Of a DNA stretch of 20,814 nucleotides, positions 14,483-20,814 are shown in pieces. Origin of the DNA: Chloroflexota bacterium (GTDB lineage Bacteria; Chloroflexota; Dehalococcoidia; UBA2979); NCBI GenBank assembly GCA_016875695.1, contig VGPB01000010.1, forward strand, positions 1-20,814, written 5' to 3'. The translations under genes and the position numbers were made by a program. Each line of letters opens with the position of its first letter. The first letter of the stretch is position 1. The notes below the pieces were generated by a model. The model saw only the letters and a list, made by a program, of their open reading frames with translations. It searched no databases and was not told where the DNA came from.

Positions 14483-15394
14483 TCAGCGCGTCTCGCGCAC
14501 GATCTGGATCAGCACCCCGCCCGCCGAGCGCGGGTGGATCCACGCGAAGTCGGCGTCGACGGGCCCGACGAGCTCTAGGCCGCGGTCGCGCACAAAGTCG
14601 GCGGCTGCGCTCACGTCGCGCGTCGCGAATGCTAGGTGGTGCATCGTGCCGTCGGCCGCGCCGCCGTAGCGCGCGAGGAAGCGGGCGGTGCCGCTCGCTG
14701 CGTCCTCGGGTAGCACCGCGACGATGCCCCCGCTGTCGCCGCCCAGCGGGATCGCGAGCACTCGCACGTGCTCGCGTTCGACGAGGCGGCCGCCCTTGAG
14801 CGCTGGCGTGCGCAGCGTGTCGACGCGGAAGCCCATCACGTTGCACCACAGCCGCCGCGCGGCCTCGAGGTCCGCGGTCACGACGCCGATGTGATGCAGT
14901 CGTGTGAAGACGCCCGCGCCCTGGTAGCGGTCGCCGACGCGATGGTTGTCGGGCGTCCAGATCTCGAGCAGCACGCCGAGGCAGTCGCGCGGGTGGAAGA
15001 ACGCGACCTGCTGCCACGGCTCGTTCGAGGCGATCTGCTCCGGCGGCGCCGCGATCTGCGTCAGGCCGGACGCGCGCAGGTGCGCCACGTCGTCGGCGAC
15101 GTTCGTGGAGTGCAGGCAGATGTGGTGCAGCGCGCCCACGCCGCCGCGCGCTTGCACGAAGCGGTGGGTGCCGCCGGGCGGCGTGCCATCCACCGGCGGC
15201 GCGTTCAGCTCCAGCTCGGCGTTGCCGATCGGGATGTCGAGGATGTCGGTGGGGTCGGGCCCGCGCTGCAGGTTGCCGCCCGGCAGCGGTGAGCGCGTGG
15301 TGTCAACGCGCAGCCCGAGCCCATCGGCGAACACCCGCTTCGCGTCGAGCAGGTTCGCGACCGCGAGGCCCGCGTGGTGGATGCGGTCAAACAT
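14483..15394 (-). CDS. Tandem VOC (glyoxalase-fold) protein, methylmalonyl-CoA-epimerase-like
   Basis: Two VOC domains follow each other in 303 residues. Domain 1 (1-150) begins MFDRIHHAGLAVANLLDA and has the ligand pattern H7, H91 (LHHICLHS) and E144 (GVLLEIWTP). Domain 2 (163-303) begins RLHHIGVVTADLEAARRL and has H168, H253 (MHHLAFAT) but Q297 (GVLIQIV) where a metal-binding Glu is usual. The layout fits a pseudo-dimer acting on a CoA thioester or similar metabolite, with perhaps one working metal site. The substrate is not known. The ATG at 15394 follows GAGGAG. It is divergent from the dehydratase gene, across a 173-base region holding promoters for both. Confidence 0.85.
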   Translation of the reverse strand: MFDRIHHAGLAVANLLDAKRVFADGLGLRVDTTRSPLPGGNLQRGPDPTDILDIPIGNAELELNAPPVDGTPPGGTHRFVQARGGVGALHHICLHSTNVADDVAHLRASGLTQIAAPPEQIASNEPWQQVAFFHPRDCLGVLLEIWTPDNHRVGDRYQGAGVFTRLHHIGVVTADLEAARRLWCNVMGFRVDTLRTPALKGGRLVEREHVRVLAIPLGGDSGGIVAVLPEDAASGTARFLARYGGAADGTMHHLAFATRDVSAAADFVRDRGLELVGPVDADFAWIHPRSAGGVLIQIVRETR

Positions 15395-15415
15395 GGTCGG
15401 CTCCTCGTCCCGTGC

Positions 15416-15436
15416 GCGGCCCCGGCGCGGGGCCGC
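15416..15436 (-). repeat. Inverted repeat in the VOC gene leader
   Basis: Arms GCGGCCCC (15416-15423) and GGGGCCGC (15429-15436) pair perfectly around a five-base loop. It sits between the candidate -10 at 15442-15447 and the ribosome site, so it would be transcribed. It could be an operator or an RNA hairpin. Confidence 0.3.
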
Positions 15437-15441
15437 CGGGG

Positions 15442-15447
15442 ACTGTA
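15442..15447 (-). promoter_or_regulatory. Candidate -10 of the tandem VOC gene
   Basis: On the minus strand this is TACAGT inside CTACAGTCCCC, the same 11 bases found at the nrdJ promoter. The VOC start lies 47 bases downstream. A matching -35 was not found. Confidence 0.4.
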
Positions 15448-15479
15448 GCCGAAGGCTGGGCTTCGTGGGGTGCGCCGTA

Positions 15480-15509
15480 TTGACAGCGGCGGCGCGGCGG
15501 CGCTAGCTA
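15480..15509 (+). promoter_or_regulatory. Candidate promoter of the dehydratase gene
   Basis: A perfect TTGACA (15480-15485) is followed after 18 bases by TAGCTA, a weak -10, overlapping a TAGGCT four bases later. The gene's ATG lies 58 bases further on and has GGAAGGGG before it. The -35 is convincing; the -10 is not. Confidence 0.4.
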
Positions 15510-15567
15510 GGCTCCGCTCGCGGCAGCACGGCGGGCCTCCACGGAGTGGCGAGGGAAGGGGTGCAAC

Positions 15568-16698
15568 ATGACGACGACGATCGCCGAGGCCGCCTGGCAG
15601 ACTGCCTGGCAGCCGATGATCGACGCGGTGGGCCGCGACTTTTCGGGCGGCGTCAAGCAGAAGGCGATCGAGGACGTGGAGCGCTCGAGCGTGCGCCGCT
15701 ACTGCGAGCCGCTGGAGTTCGACTGCCCGCTGCATTACGATGAAGCCGTCGCCCGGGAGCACGGCTATCGGGGCATCGTCGCGCCGTTCAGCGGCATCAC
15801 GCAGACGTGGATCAACGACGGGCTATGGCGGCCCGGCGAAGCGACGCTGTACCCGGCAGCGGAGCCCAACAAGAACGCGCGACAGCACATCCAGCGCCGC
15901 AACGACGCGCCGGAGCCGCCCCAGCCGCCAACCACCGCCGCTTTCGCGACCGACATCGAGATCGAGTACTTCGAGCCGGTGTGCGTCGGCGACCGCCTGA
16001 CGGCGAGCGGGCGCAAGCTCCTGTCGGTGCTGCCGAAGGAGACGAGCGTGGGGCGCGGCGCGTTCATCCAGTGGGAGCGCCAGGTGCACAACCAGCGCGG
16101 CGAGCTGGTCGCGCAGATCCGCAACGGCGGCTACAGCTACGTGCCGTTCGAGCGTCCGGCGCAGGCGCAGGTCGGTAGCAACGTCGCGCCGCGGCCGCAG
16201 GGCCCGATCATGGAGCCGATCGCCGCGCCGCAGGCGGCCGGCCTCGACGTCCGCCCCGCGGACTGGTCGACGCAGCGCTACTTCGAGGACGTTACGGAGG
16301 GCGACGCGGTCCCGCCGCTGGTCTTCAACATGACGGTGTACCGCCTCGTCGTCGAAGCCGGCGCCAACCGCGACTTCGAGCCGATCCACCACAACACGCC
16401 GTACACGCAGGCCTCCGGCGCGCCGGACATGTACGCGAACAACGTCTTCATCCAGGGCATGTGGGAGCGCACCGTGCGCGAGTTCATCGGCCTCGGCGGA
16501 CGCTTCAAGAAGACCGGGCCGTTCCGCATGAAGATCTTCAACACGGTCGGCGAGACGGTGGTCACGAAGGGGACTGTCAAGCGCAAGTGGCAGGAGGGCG
16601 CCGAGCACCTCGTGGAGCTCGAGATCTGGAGCGAGCACTCGCGCGGCGTGTCGGTGGGCCCGGGGCCGGTGCTCGTCTCGCTGCCGTCGCGCGGGTAG
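15568..16698 (+). CDS. Two-domain hot-dog dehydratase (FAS1-like N-terminal domain plus MaoC-like domain)
   Basis: The 376-residue product has an N-terminal FAS1-like dehydratase half (about 35-195) with LEFDCPLHYDEAVAREHGYR and GIVAPFSGI. The C-terminal MaoC half (235-376) has RDFEPIHHNTPYTQASGAP (268-286), the region of the catalytic Asp and His in R-specific hydratases, and a hydrophobic VFNMTVYRLV segment before it. Such fused proteins hydrate or dehydrate acyl-CoA thioesters in fatty-acid, sterol or branched-acid routes. The exact substrate cannot be read from the sequence. The ATG at 15568 has a GGAAGGGG ten bases upstream. Its divergent neighbour is an epimerase-like VOC protein, which would fit shared acyl-CoA metabolism. 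Confidence 0.85.
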   Translation: MTTTIAEAAWQTAWQPMIDAVGRDFSGGVKQKAIEDVERSSVRRYCEPLEFDCPLHYDEAVAREHGYRGIVAPFSGITQTWINDGLWRPGEATLYPAAEPNKNARQHIQRRNDAPEPPQPPTTAAFATDIEIEYFEPVCVGDRLTASGRKLLSVLPKETSVGRGAFIQWERQVHNQRGELVAQIRNGGYSYVPFERPAQAQVGSNVAPRPQGPIMEPIAAPQAAGLDVRPADWSTQRYFEDVTEGDAVPPLVFNMTVYRLVVEAGANRDFEPIHHNTPYTQASGAPDMYANNVFIQGMWERTVREFIGLGGRFKKTGPFRMKIFNTVGETVVTKGTVKRKWQEGAEHLVELEIWSEHSRGVSVGPGPVLVSLPSRG

Positions 16699-16712
16699 CA
16701 GCCGCGCCAGGA

Positions 16713-16738
16713 GTGCGGAGGCCGCGCTCCCTCCGCAC
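16713..16738. terminator. Hairpin between convergent genes
   Basis: Arms GTGCGGAGG (16713-16721) and CCTCCGCAC (16730-16738) pair perfectly around eight bases. It starts 15 bases after the dehydratase stop and lies between two converging genes, so it could terminate both. No T tract is present. Confidence 0.5.
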
Positions 16739-16791
16739 GGCATCGGGCGCGGCCTTCGCGTGTGCGCGGCGTGGCGACCGGCCGCGACGCC

Positions 16792-18222
16792 CTAGTTGTC
16801 GCCGCCGAGGCCGCTCAGCGCGTCGGCCTGCTCGCGCGAGATGCGGCCCTGCGCCACTAGCGCGGCCGCCTGTGCGGGCGATAGCTCGGCGTGGCGCCCC
16901 GGCGTGACGCTCAGCGTGCGCAGCTGCCGGCTCGCCGCGAAGACCAGCGCGATCGTCGCCAGCATCAGCGCCGAGGTCGCTGCTACTGCCTCAGGCGCGC
17001 CGACAGCGTCCGCCAGCAGCGTCACCGGCACTACGCCCAGCGGCATGATGCCGAATGACATCATCAGCACGGCCATCACGCGCCCGCGGTACTCCTCCGG
17101 CACGCGCGCCTGGATCGTCTCGTTGTTCGTCGTCATGAACAGCATGCCGCCGATGTTGCCGAGCGCGAGCAGCACCAGCGCGGGCCAGAAGTACGGCGTC
17201 AGCGCGAAGCCGATGAACAGCGCGCCCTGCGCCACGCCGCCCGCGAGCATCACGCGCCCCTTCTGCTGCACGCCGCCGAGGCTCGCCGTGAGCAGCGCGC
17301 CGATCAGGCCGCCGACACCTGCGCCGGCCATCAGCACCGCGAGCGCGCCCGCCCCGCCCTCGAACACGTCCTTCGCGAACACCGGCAACACGAGTTGCAC
17401 CGGGAACCCGAAGAGCGGCATGAGCATCGCGGTGAGCAGCAGCAGCCGCATCAGCGGGGTGCGCCAGATGTACGCGAACCCGCCCCCGAGCTCGGCGAGC
17501 ACGCTGCCGCGCGCACGGCGCGCGGTCATCCCGTGCGACGGCAGGAACAGGATCGAGACCGTCGCGATCGCGTACAGCCCGACCGCCACCCACCACGTCA
17601 CGCCCAGCTCGAGCGGGGCGATGATCATGCCCGCGATCACGGGCCCGATGACCCGCGTGAGGTTCATGCCGCTCATCTGCAGCGAGACGGCGTTCATCAT
17701 CTTGTGCCGCGGCACGAGCTGCGGGACGATCGCCTGACGCACCGGCATCACGATCGACATCATCATGCCCTGCAGCACGGCGCCGGCCACGAGGTGCCAG
17801 AACTCGACGACTCCCGCGATGATCATCGCGGCGAAGACCGCGTTTGCGGCGGTGACCAGCGCCTGCGCCAGCAGCAGCACCTTGCGCTTGCTGTAGCGGT
17901 CCGCGATCACGCCGCCGAAGGCGGAGACGAGCAGCATCGGCACGGCCGAGGCGACCGCCACGACGCCCAGCGCGGACGCCGCGCCGGTGAGCTCCAGCGC
18001 GTAGTAGCCGCGCATCAGCTGGTCCATCTGCATGGCGAGGAAGAACGCCAGGTTACCCACAAAGTAGACGGCGTAATCGCGCTCGCCGAGCGCGGCGAAG
18101 GTGCTGCGCCAGCCGCGCGCAGTGGCGGCCGGCGCCGCGCCGGTGGTGGACGCAGGCGGGGCTGCATCGGTCGGTGGGGGGGCGGTGGCGGGGCGGTGGC
18201 GCGAGTCGCTGCGTAGCTGCAT
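16792..18222 (-). CDS. MFS transporter, EntS/MFS_3-like exporter
   Basis: The 476-residue protein has a Pro/Ala-rich cytoplasmic N-terminus (1-45) and about twelve membrane segments beginning near DYAVYFVGNLAFFLAM. The family motif A, GGVIADRYSKRKVLL, is at about 103-117 between helices 2 and 3. Other typical segments are MNAVSLQMSGMNLTRVIGPVIAG and VPEEYRGRVMAVLMM. Members move drugs, siderophores or other small molecules with proton exchange; this one's cargo is unknown. A soluble tail (LSPAQAAALVAQGRISREQ) follows the last helix. The ATG at 18222 is the first in-frame start before the domain; longer frames run antisense into the RRM gene. No ribosome site is near, but a TACGAT lies six bases upstream. 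Confidence 0.9.
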   Translation of the reverse strand: MQLRSDSRHRPATAPPPTDAAPPASTTGAAPAATARGWRSTFAALGERDYAVYFVGNLAFFLAMQMDQLMRGYYALELTGAASALGVVAVASAVPMLLVSAFGGVIADRYSKRKVLLLAQALVTAANAVFAAMIIAGVVEFWHLVAGAVLQGMMMSIVMPVRQAIVPQLVPRHKMMNAVSLQMSGMNLTRVIGPVIAGMIIAPLELGVTWWVAVGLYAIATVSILFLPSHGMTARRARGSVLAELGGGFAYIWRTPLMRLLLLTAMLMPLFGFPVQLVLPVFAKDVFEGGAGALAVLMAGAGVGGLIGALLTASLGGVQQKGRVMLAGGVAQGALFIGFALTPYFWPALVLLALGNIGGMLFMTTNNETIQARVPEEYRGRVMAVLMMSFGIMPLGVVPVTLLADAVGAPEAVAATSALMLATIALVFAASRQLRTLSVTPGRHAELSPAQAAALVAQGRISREQADALSGLGGDN

Positions 18223-18228
18223 CCGAGC

Positions 18229-18234
18229 ATCGTA
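18229..18234 (-). promoter_or_regulatory. Candidate -10 giving a leaderless MFS transcript
   Basis: On the minus strand this is TACGAT, six bases before the MFS ATG, the same spacing as at the Fic gene. A second box, TACTCT (complement of 18297-18302), would give a leader of about 70 bases but still no ribosome site. Confidence 0.35.
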
Positions 18235-18292
18235 CACGAACCCTGCCGCCTCGCGCCCCGGCGGCGGTGCGCGCGCGGAGCCGTTGTGCGTG

Positions 18293-18301
18293 TGATAGAG
18301 T
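18293..18301 (+). promoter_or_regulatory. Candidate extended -10 of the RRM gene
   Basis: The sequence TGATAGAGT fits an extended -10 (TGn followed by TAGAGT). It would yield a leader of about 130 bases before the RRM start. No -35 is seen, which an extended -10 can tolerate. Confidence 0.35.
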
Positions 18302-18381
18302 ACCCGTACGGCGCGAGCCGTGGTCTCAGTTTGCTTCCGTGTCGTCACCCGAACGTCTTGGAGCCTGAGGTCAGTTGCAGG

Positions 18382-18398
18382 GATCCGGTTTCCGGATC
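18382..18398 (+). repeat. Perfect inverted repeat in the RRM leader
   Basis: GATCCGG and CCGGATC pair around a TTT loop, about 40 bases before the start codon and probably inside the 5' leader. It could be an autoregulatory RNA site, a temperature-sensitive structure or an operator. Confidence 0.4.
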
Positions 18399-18437
18399 GC
18401 GGGTGGGTCGGCACGCCGGCCGGGGAGAAGAGACGTC

Positions 18438-18761
18438 TTGGTTCAGAAGATCTATGTGGGGAATCTGCCGTTCTCGGCGACAGAGGCTGAAGTGCAGCGG
18501 TTGTTCGCGGAGCACGGCGAGGTAGTGTCGGTGGCGTTGCCCACAGACCGTGAGACGGGCCGGCCGCGCGGCTTCGGCTTCGTCGAGATGCCGGACGACG
18601 CCGCGCGCAAGGCAATCGCCGCGCTCAACGGCCGCGACTTCAGCGGCCGCACGCTCAACGTGAACGAGGCACGGCCTCGGGAGTCCGGCGGGTACGGTGG
18701 CGGCGGCGGCCAGCGCAGCTACGGCGGCGGTGGCGGCGGCGGGTACCGCGACCGGCGGTAA
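18438..18761 (+). CDS. Single-RRM, glycine-rich RNA-binding protein
   Basis: The 107-residue protein has one RNA recognition motif at 3-80. RNP2 is IYVGNL (5-10) and RNP1 is RGFGFVEM (44-51), with the aromatic residues that stack on RNA. A Gly-rich tail with Tyr, Arg and Ser (84-107) follows. Such proteins in bacteria are often cold-induced RNA chaperones. The start is taken as TTG at 18438, giving MVQKIYVGNLPF. A GGAG 11-16 bases upstream supports it, and no ATG or GTG lies between the last stop and the domain. It is divergent from the MFS gene and has a leader with a perfect hairpin. A terminator lies about 90 bases past the stop. Confidence 0.9.
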   Translation: MVQKIYVGNLPFSATEAEVQRLFAEHGEVVSVALPTDRETGRPRGFGFVEMPDDAARKAIAALNGRDFSGRTLNVNEARPRESGGYGGGGGQRSYGGGGGGGYRDRR

Positions 18762-18852
18762 CGTCGGGGAGGCTGCGAGGCTCGGGCCCGCGCCGCTGCG
18801 GCGCGCGCCCCTCGGGTGAGTGCTTCGTGCACCAATCCTCGTCTGCACCGTC

Positions 18853-18880
18853 CGAGAGCCCGGCGCGAGCCGGGCTCTCG
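18853..18880 (+). terminator. Intrinsic terminator after the RRM gene
   Basis: A perfect 12-bp stem (18853-18864 with 18869-18880) carries the tetraloop GCGA, a GNRA loop, and is followed by TGTTGTT. It is the clearest terminator in the window. The rest of 18762-19020 holds no gene that I can support. Confidence 0.7.
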
Positions 18881-18989
18881 TGTTGTTCGCCGCCGGCTGC
18901 GGATCGGGCGCGTTGTTGCGGGCGCCCCGGCTCCGGACCGCGCGCGTGGGCGCGAGGGTGCTGGGCGCCACCATGCCGAGGCCACCCGC

Positions 18990-18995
18990 TATAGT
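18990..18995 (+). promoter_or_regulatory. Candidate -10 of the VOC-MFS unit
   Basis: TATAGT in the context CCGCTATAGTG lies 25 bases before the VOC start, implying a leader of about 18 bases that includes AAGGAG. No clear -35 precedes it. Confidence 0.5.
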
Positions 18996-19020
18996 GCCGC
19001 GGAGGCAAAGGAGCGACGCA

Positions 19021-19431
19021 ATGTCGATGCGGGTGAAGTACTTCAGCGTGGCGGTGCACGACCTCGACGAGGCCGTCGCCAACTACCAGGCGCGCTTCGG
19101 CATGCAGGCGCTTGATGAGAAGAAAGAGAACACCATCGGCCGCTTCCACTTCGTGCCGATGGGCTACGACGGCACGATCGTGCTCCACCTGATCTCGCCG
19201 TTTACCGAAGAGAGCCCTGTGCACCGCCTGATGAAGGACCGCACGAACCCGCTCAACCCGCACGGGGAGGGCGTGTACCAGCTGATGATGGAATGCGACG
19301 ACCCGGCCGCGATGGCGAAGCAGGTCGAGGCGGGCGGCGGGCGCGTCACGCGCGTCGGCGAGGCCGGCCCTGCGTGGGTGCACCCGCTTTCTTCGAACTT
19401 TGTGCTCATGGAGCTCACACGCGCGGACTAG
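19021..19431 (+). CDS. Single-domain VOC protein with altered metal ligands
   Basis: The 136-residue protein has the beta-alpha-beta repeats of a VOC fold: YFSVAVHDLDEAVANYQARF at 7-26, GVYQLMMECDDPAAMAKQV at 84-102, and a C-terminal strand NFVLMELTRAD with E131. It resembles methylmalonyl-CoA epimerase and glyoxalase relatives. Position 8, usually His, is Phe, and the third ligand position (87) is Gln. The standard metal site is therefore probably incomplete and the function may be binding or a different reaction. The ATG at 19021 has AAGGAG eight bases upstream and a -10 close before it. The following transporter gene is on the same strand and likely in the same transcript. Confidence 0.82.
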   Translation: MSMRVKYFSVAVHDLDEAVANYQARFGMQALDEKKENTIGRFHFVPMGYDGTIVLHLISPFTEESPVHRLMKDRTNPLNPHGEGVYQLMMECDDPAAMAKQVEAGGGRVTRVGEAGPAWVHPLSSNFVLMELTRAD

Positions 19432-20756
19432 GGCGGGCCGACGCCGAGGCGCACGAGCCGCGCCGGGGGCGCGCTTCGCGCGGCGCGCGCCTCGCTCCCC
19501 TTCCGCTCTTCTACGGCTACTGGCTCGGTGGTGTCGCGTTCATCGCGCAGTTCGTCTCGTCCGGCGTCGTGAACTACGCCGCCGGCCCGTTCCTCAAGCC
19601 GATGACGGAGGAGCTCGGCTGGTCGCGCTCGCAGTACGCGCTCGCGCTCACCGTCGGTTCGTTCGTCATGGCGTTCGCCGGCCTGAGCATCGGCGGATAC
19701 GTCGACCGCCACGGCGGGCGGCGGCTGATGCGCCTCGGCGCCGTCGCGATGGCGGGCGCGCTGCTCGCGCTGTCGTTCGTCGATGAGCTGTGGCAGTGGG
19801 TCGTGCTGCACGGCGTGCTGCTCACGGCCGGCTCCGCGCTCACCGGCAACCTCGTCGTCAACGTCACGCTGTCGAAGTGGTTCGTGACGAAGCGCGGCCG
19901 CGTGCTGAGCGTGGCGTCGATGGGCGTTTCCACCGCCGGCATCGTGATCCCGCCGCTGCTGACGCCGCTCATCGACGACATTGGCTGGCGCGAGGCGTGG
20001 CGCGTGCTCGCCGTCGCCACGCTCGCGGTCGTGCTGCCGCTCACCTTCCTCATGCGCCGCGCGCCCGAGGATCACGGCCTGCACCCCGATGGCGCGAGCA
20101 GCGCCGAGGCGCAGCGCGCAGACGGCCGCGCCGCCGCCGAGCTTGCGGCCTCCTTCACGCGCAGTGAGGCGCTGCGCACGCGCGCGTTCTACCTCATCGT
20201 CTTCGCGTTTGGGCTCGCCGGTCTCGCGATCGGCGTGATCCTGATCCAGACGATCCCGTTCATGACGGACGCCGGCTACTCGCGTTCTACGTCGTCGTTC
20301 ATGATCGTGCTCACGTCGATCCCGTCGCTGCTAACCAAGCCATTGTGGGGCATGGCCGTCGACCGCGCGGACGCGCGCTACTTGACGATCGTCGGCTTCT
20401 GCGCAAACGCGCTGGCGCTCGCCACGATTGTGTGGAGCGTCAACGCGCAGGCGGACGCGATCGTGTACGTCGGCTTCTTCCTGCTTGGTATCGGCTGGGG
20501 CGGGTTCATCCCGCTGCAGGAAGTGATCTGGGCGTCCTTCTTCGGGCGCCGCCATCTCGGCGCGGTGCGGAGCGCCGGCCTGCCGTTCTCGCTGATCCTC
20601 GGCGCTGGCGGGCCGCTCGTCGTTGCGTTCTACTTCGACGTGGTCGGCGACTACAACGGCGCGTTCCTCGCGATCGCGCTCTGCCAGCTGCTCGGCGTCA
20701 CGCTGCTGCTGCTCGCGCGGCGCCCGACGCGCGCCGCGGCGAGGCTGGTCGCGTGA
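19374..20756 (+). CDS. MFS transporter, monocarboxylate/OFA-like
   Basis: About twelve membrane helices are visible, beginning FYGYWLGGVAFIAQFVSSGV. The loop between helices 2 and 3 is GGYVDRHGGRRLM and the loop after helix 8 is KPLWGMAVDRADARYL, both motif-A-like. The N-terminal phrase FLKPMTEELGWSRSQYALAL is typical of the monocarboxylate/oxalate-formate antiporter branch. The cargo is probably a small organic acid, but this is only a family trend. The start is uncertain: from 19431 to the first helix there is no ATG, GTG or TTG in frame. The GTG at 19374 is taken, giving 460 residues and a 58-base overlap with the VOC gene. ATG 19293 is longer and ATG 19602 would lose helix 1. The stop overlaps the next gene's start. 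Confidence 0.85.
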   Translation: MGAPAFFELCAHGAHTRGLGRADAEAHEPRRGRASRGARLAPLPLFYGYWLGGVAFIAQFVSSGVVNYAAGPFLKPMTEELGWSRSQYALALTVGSFVMAFAGLSIGGYVDRHGGRRLMRLGAVAMAGALLALSFVDELWQWVVLHGVLLTAGSALTGNLVVNVTLSKWFVTKRGRVLSVASMGVSTAGIVIPPLLTPLIDDIGWREAWRVLAVATLAVVLPLTFLMRRAPEDHGLHPDGASSAEAQRADGRAAAELAASFTRSEALRTRAFYLIVFAFGLAGLAIGVILIQTIPFMTDAGYSRSTSSFMIVLTSIPSLLTKPLWGMAVDRADARYLTIVGFCANALALATIVWSVNAQADAIVYVGFFLLGIGWGGFIPLQEVIWASFFGRRHLGAVRSAGLPFSLILGAGGPLVVAFYFDVVGDYNGAFLAIALCQLLGVTLLLLARRPTRAAARLVA

Positions 20757-20814
20757 GGCGCCCCGCGCCTCGCGACCGCGCGTGGGCGGCGCTCGCGGCG
20801 CTCGCCGCGACGTG
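20753..20814 (+). CDS. Start of a further gene, possibly exported, cut by the window edge
   Basis: A GTG at 20753 overlaps the transporter's TGA in the four-base arrangement GTGA that usually means translational coupling. The 20 codons in view read MRRPAPRDRAWAALAALAAT: a positively charged N-terminus followed by a hydrophobic run, like the beginning of a signal peptide or membrane anchor. Nothing more can be said about function. Coupling to the transporter would fit a periplasmic or membrane partner. Confidence 0.45.
   Translation, partial: MRRPAPRDRAWAALAALAAT

Overview
This is a GC-rich bacterial chromosomal window with mostly ordinary housekeeping and metabolic genes, broken by two or three scarred spots where mobile DNA or deletions left partial genes. 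Lineage is uncertain. A class II (B12-dependent) NrdJ of about 1230 residues, a FAS1-like/MaoC dehydratase, methylmalonyl-CoA-epimerase-like VOC proteins, a Gly-rich RRM protein and several candidate leaderless starts would fit Chloroflexota (Dehalococcoidia-like) or another high-GC phylum. I infer this from gene content only.

Layout. 1-180: the last residues of an IS256-type transposase and its probable right end. 239-1167: a shortened SRPBCC protein followed at once by a GNAT acetyltransferase related to AAC(6'). 1177-1704 (-): an unrecognised protein. 1813-4113 (-): metE. 4303-4830 (-): a membrane protein that seems to have lost its N-terminus. 4943-6828: a small degenerate island bracketed by 27-bp imperfect direct repeats. 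It holds a Fic/Doc protein (-), the tail and terminator of a lost gene (-), and the 3' part of a tyrosine recombinase (+) with an in-frame stop. 6880-10569 (-): nrdJ with a good sigma-70 promoter, preceded by a TetR regulator (10789-11421, -). The TetR start overlaps, head to head, the broken edge of a FAD monooxygenase pseudogene (11390-12442, +).

12454-14410 (-): tRNA-Arg(CCT), a conserved-looking 99-residue protein and a Xaa-Pro aminopeptidase, the last two closely spaced. 14483-15394 (-) and 15568-16698 (+): a divergent pair, a tandem VOC protein and a two-domain hot-dog dehydratase, both plausibly acting on acyl-CoA substrates. 16792-18222 (-): an MFS exporter, divergent from an RRM RNA-binding protein (18438-18761, +). 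19021-20814 (+): a single-domain VOC protein, an MFS transporter with no ordinary start codon at the expected place, and the first codons of another gene overlapping it by four bases.

No CRISPR array, rRNA, intact prophage or intact multi-gene defence system is visible. The most interesting features are the island with its paired TTGCTTG repeats, the three-domain Fic protein in it, the gene-junction scars, and a recurrent CTAYAGT/CTATACT -10 element upstream of five genes. All family assignments come from reading motifs; no database search was run.
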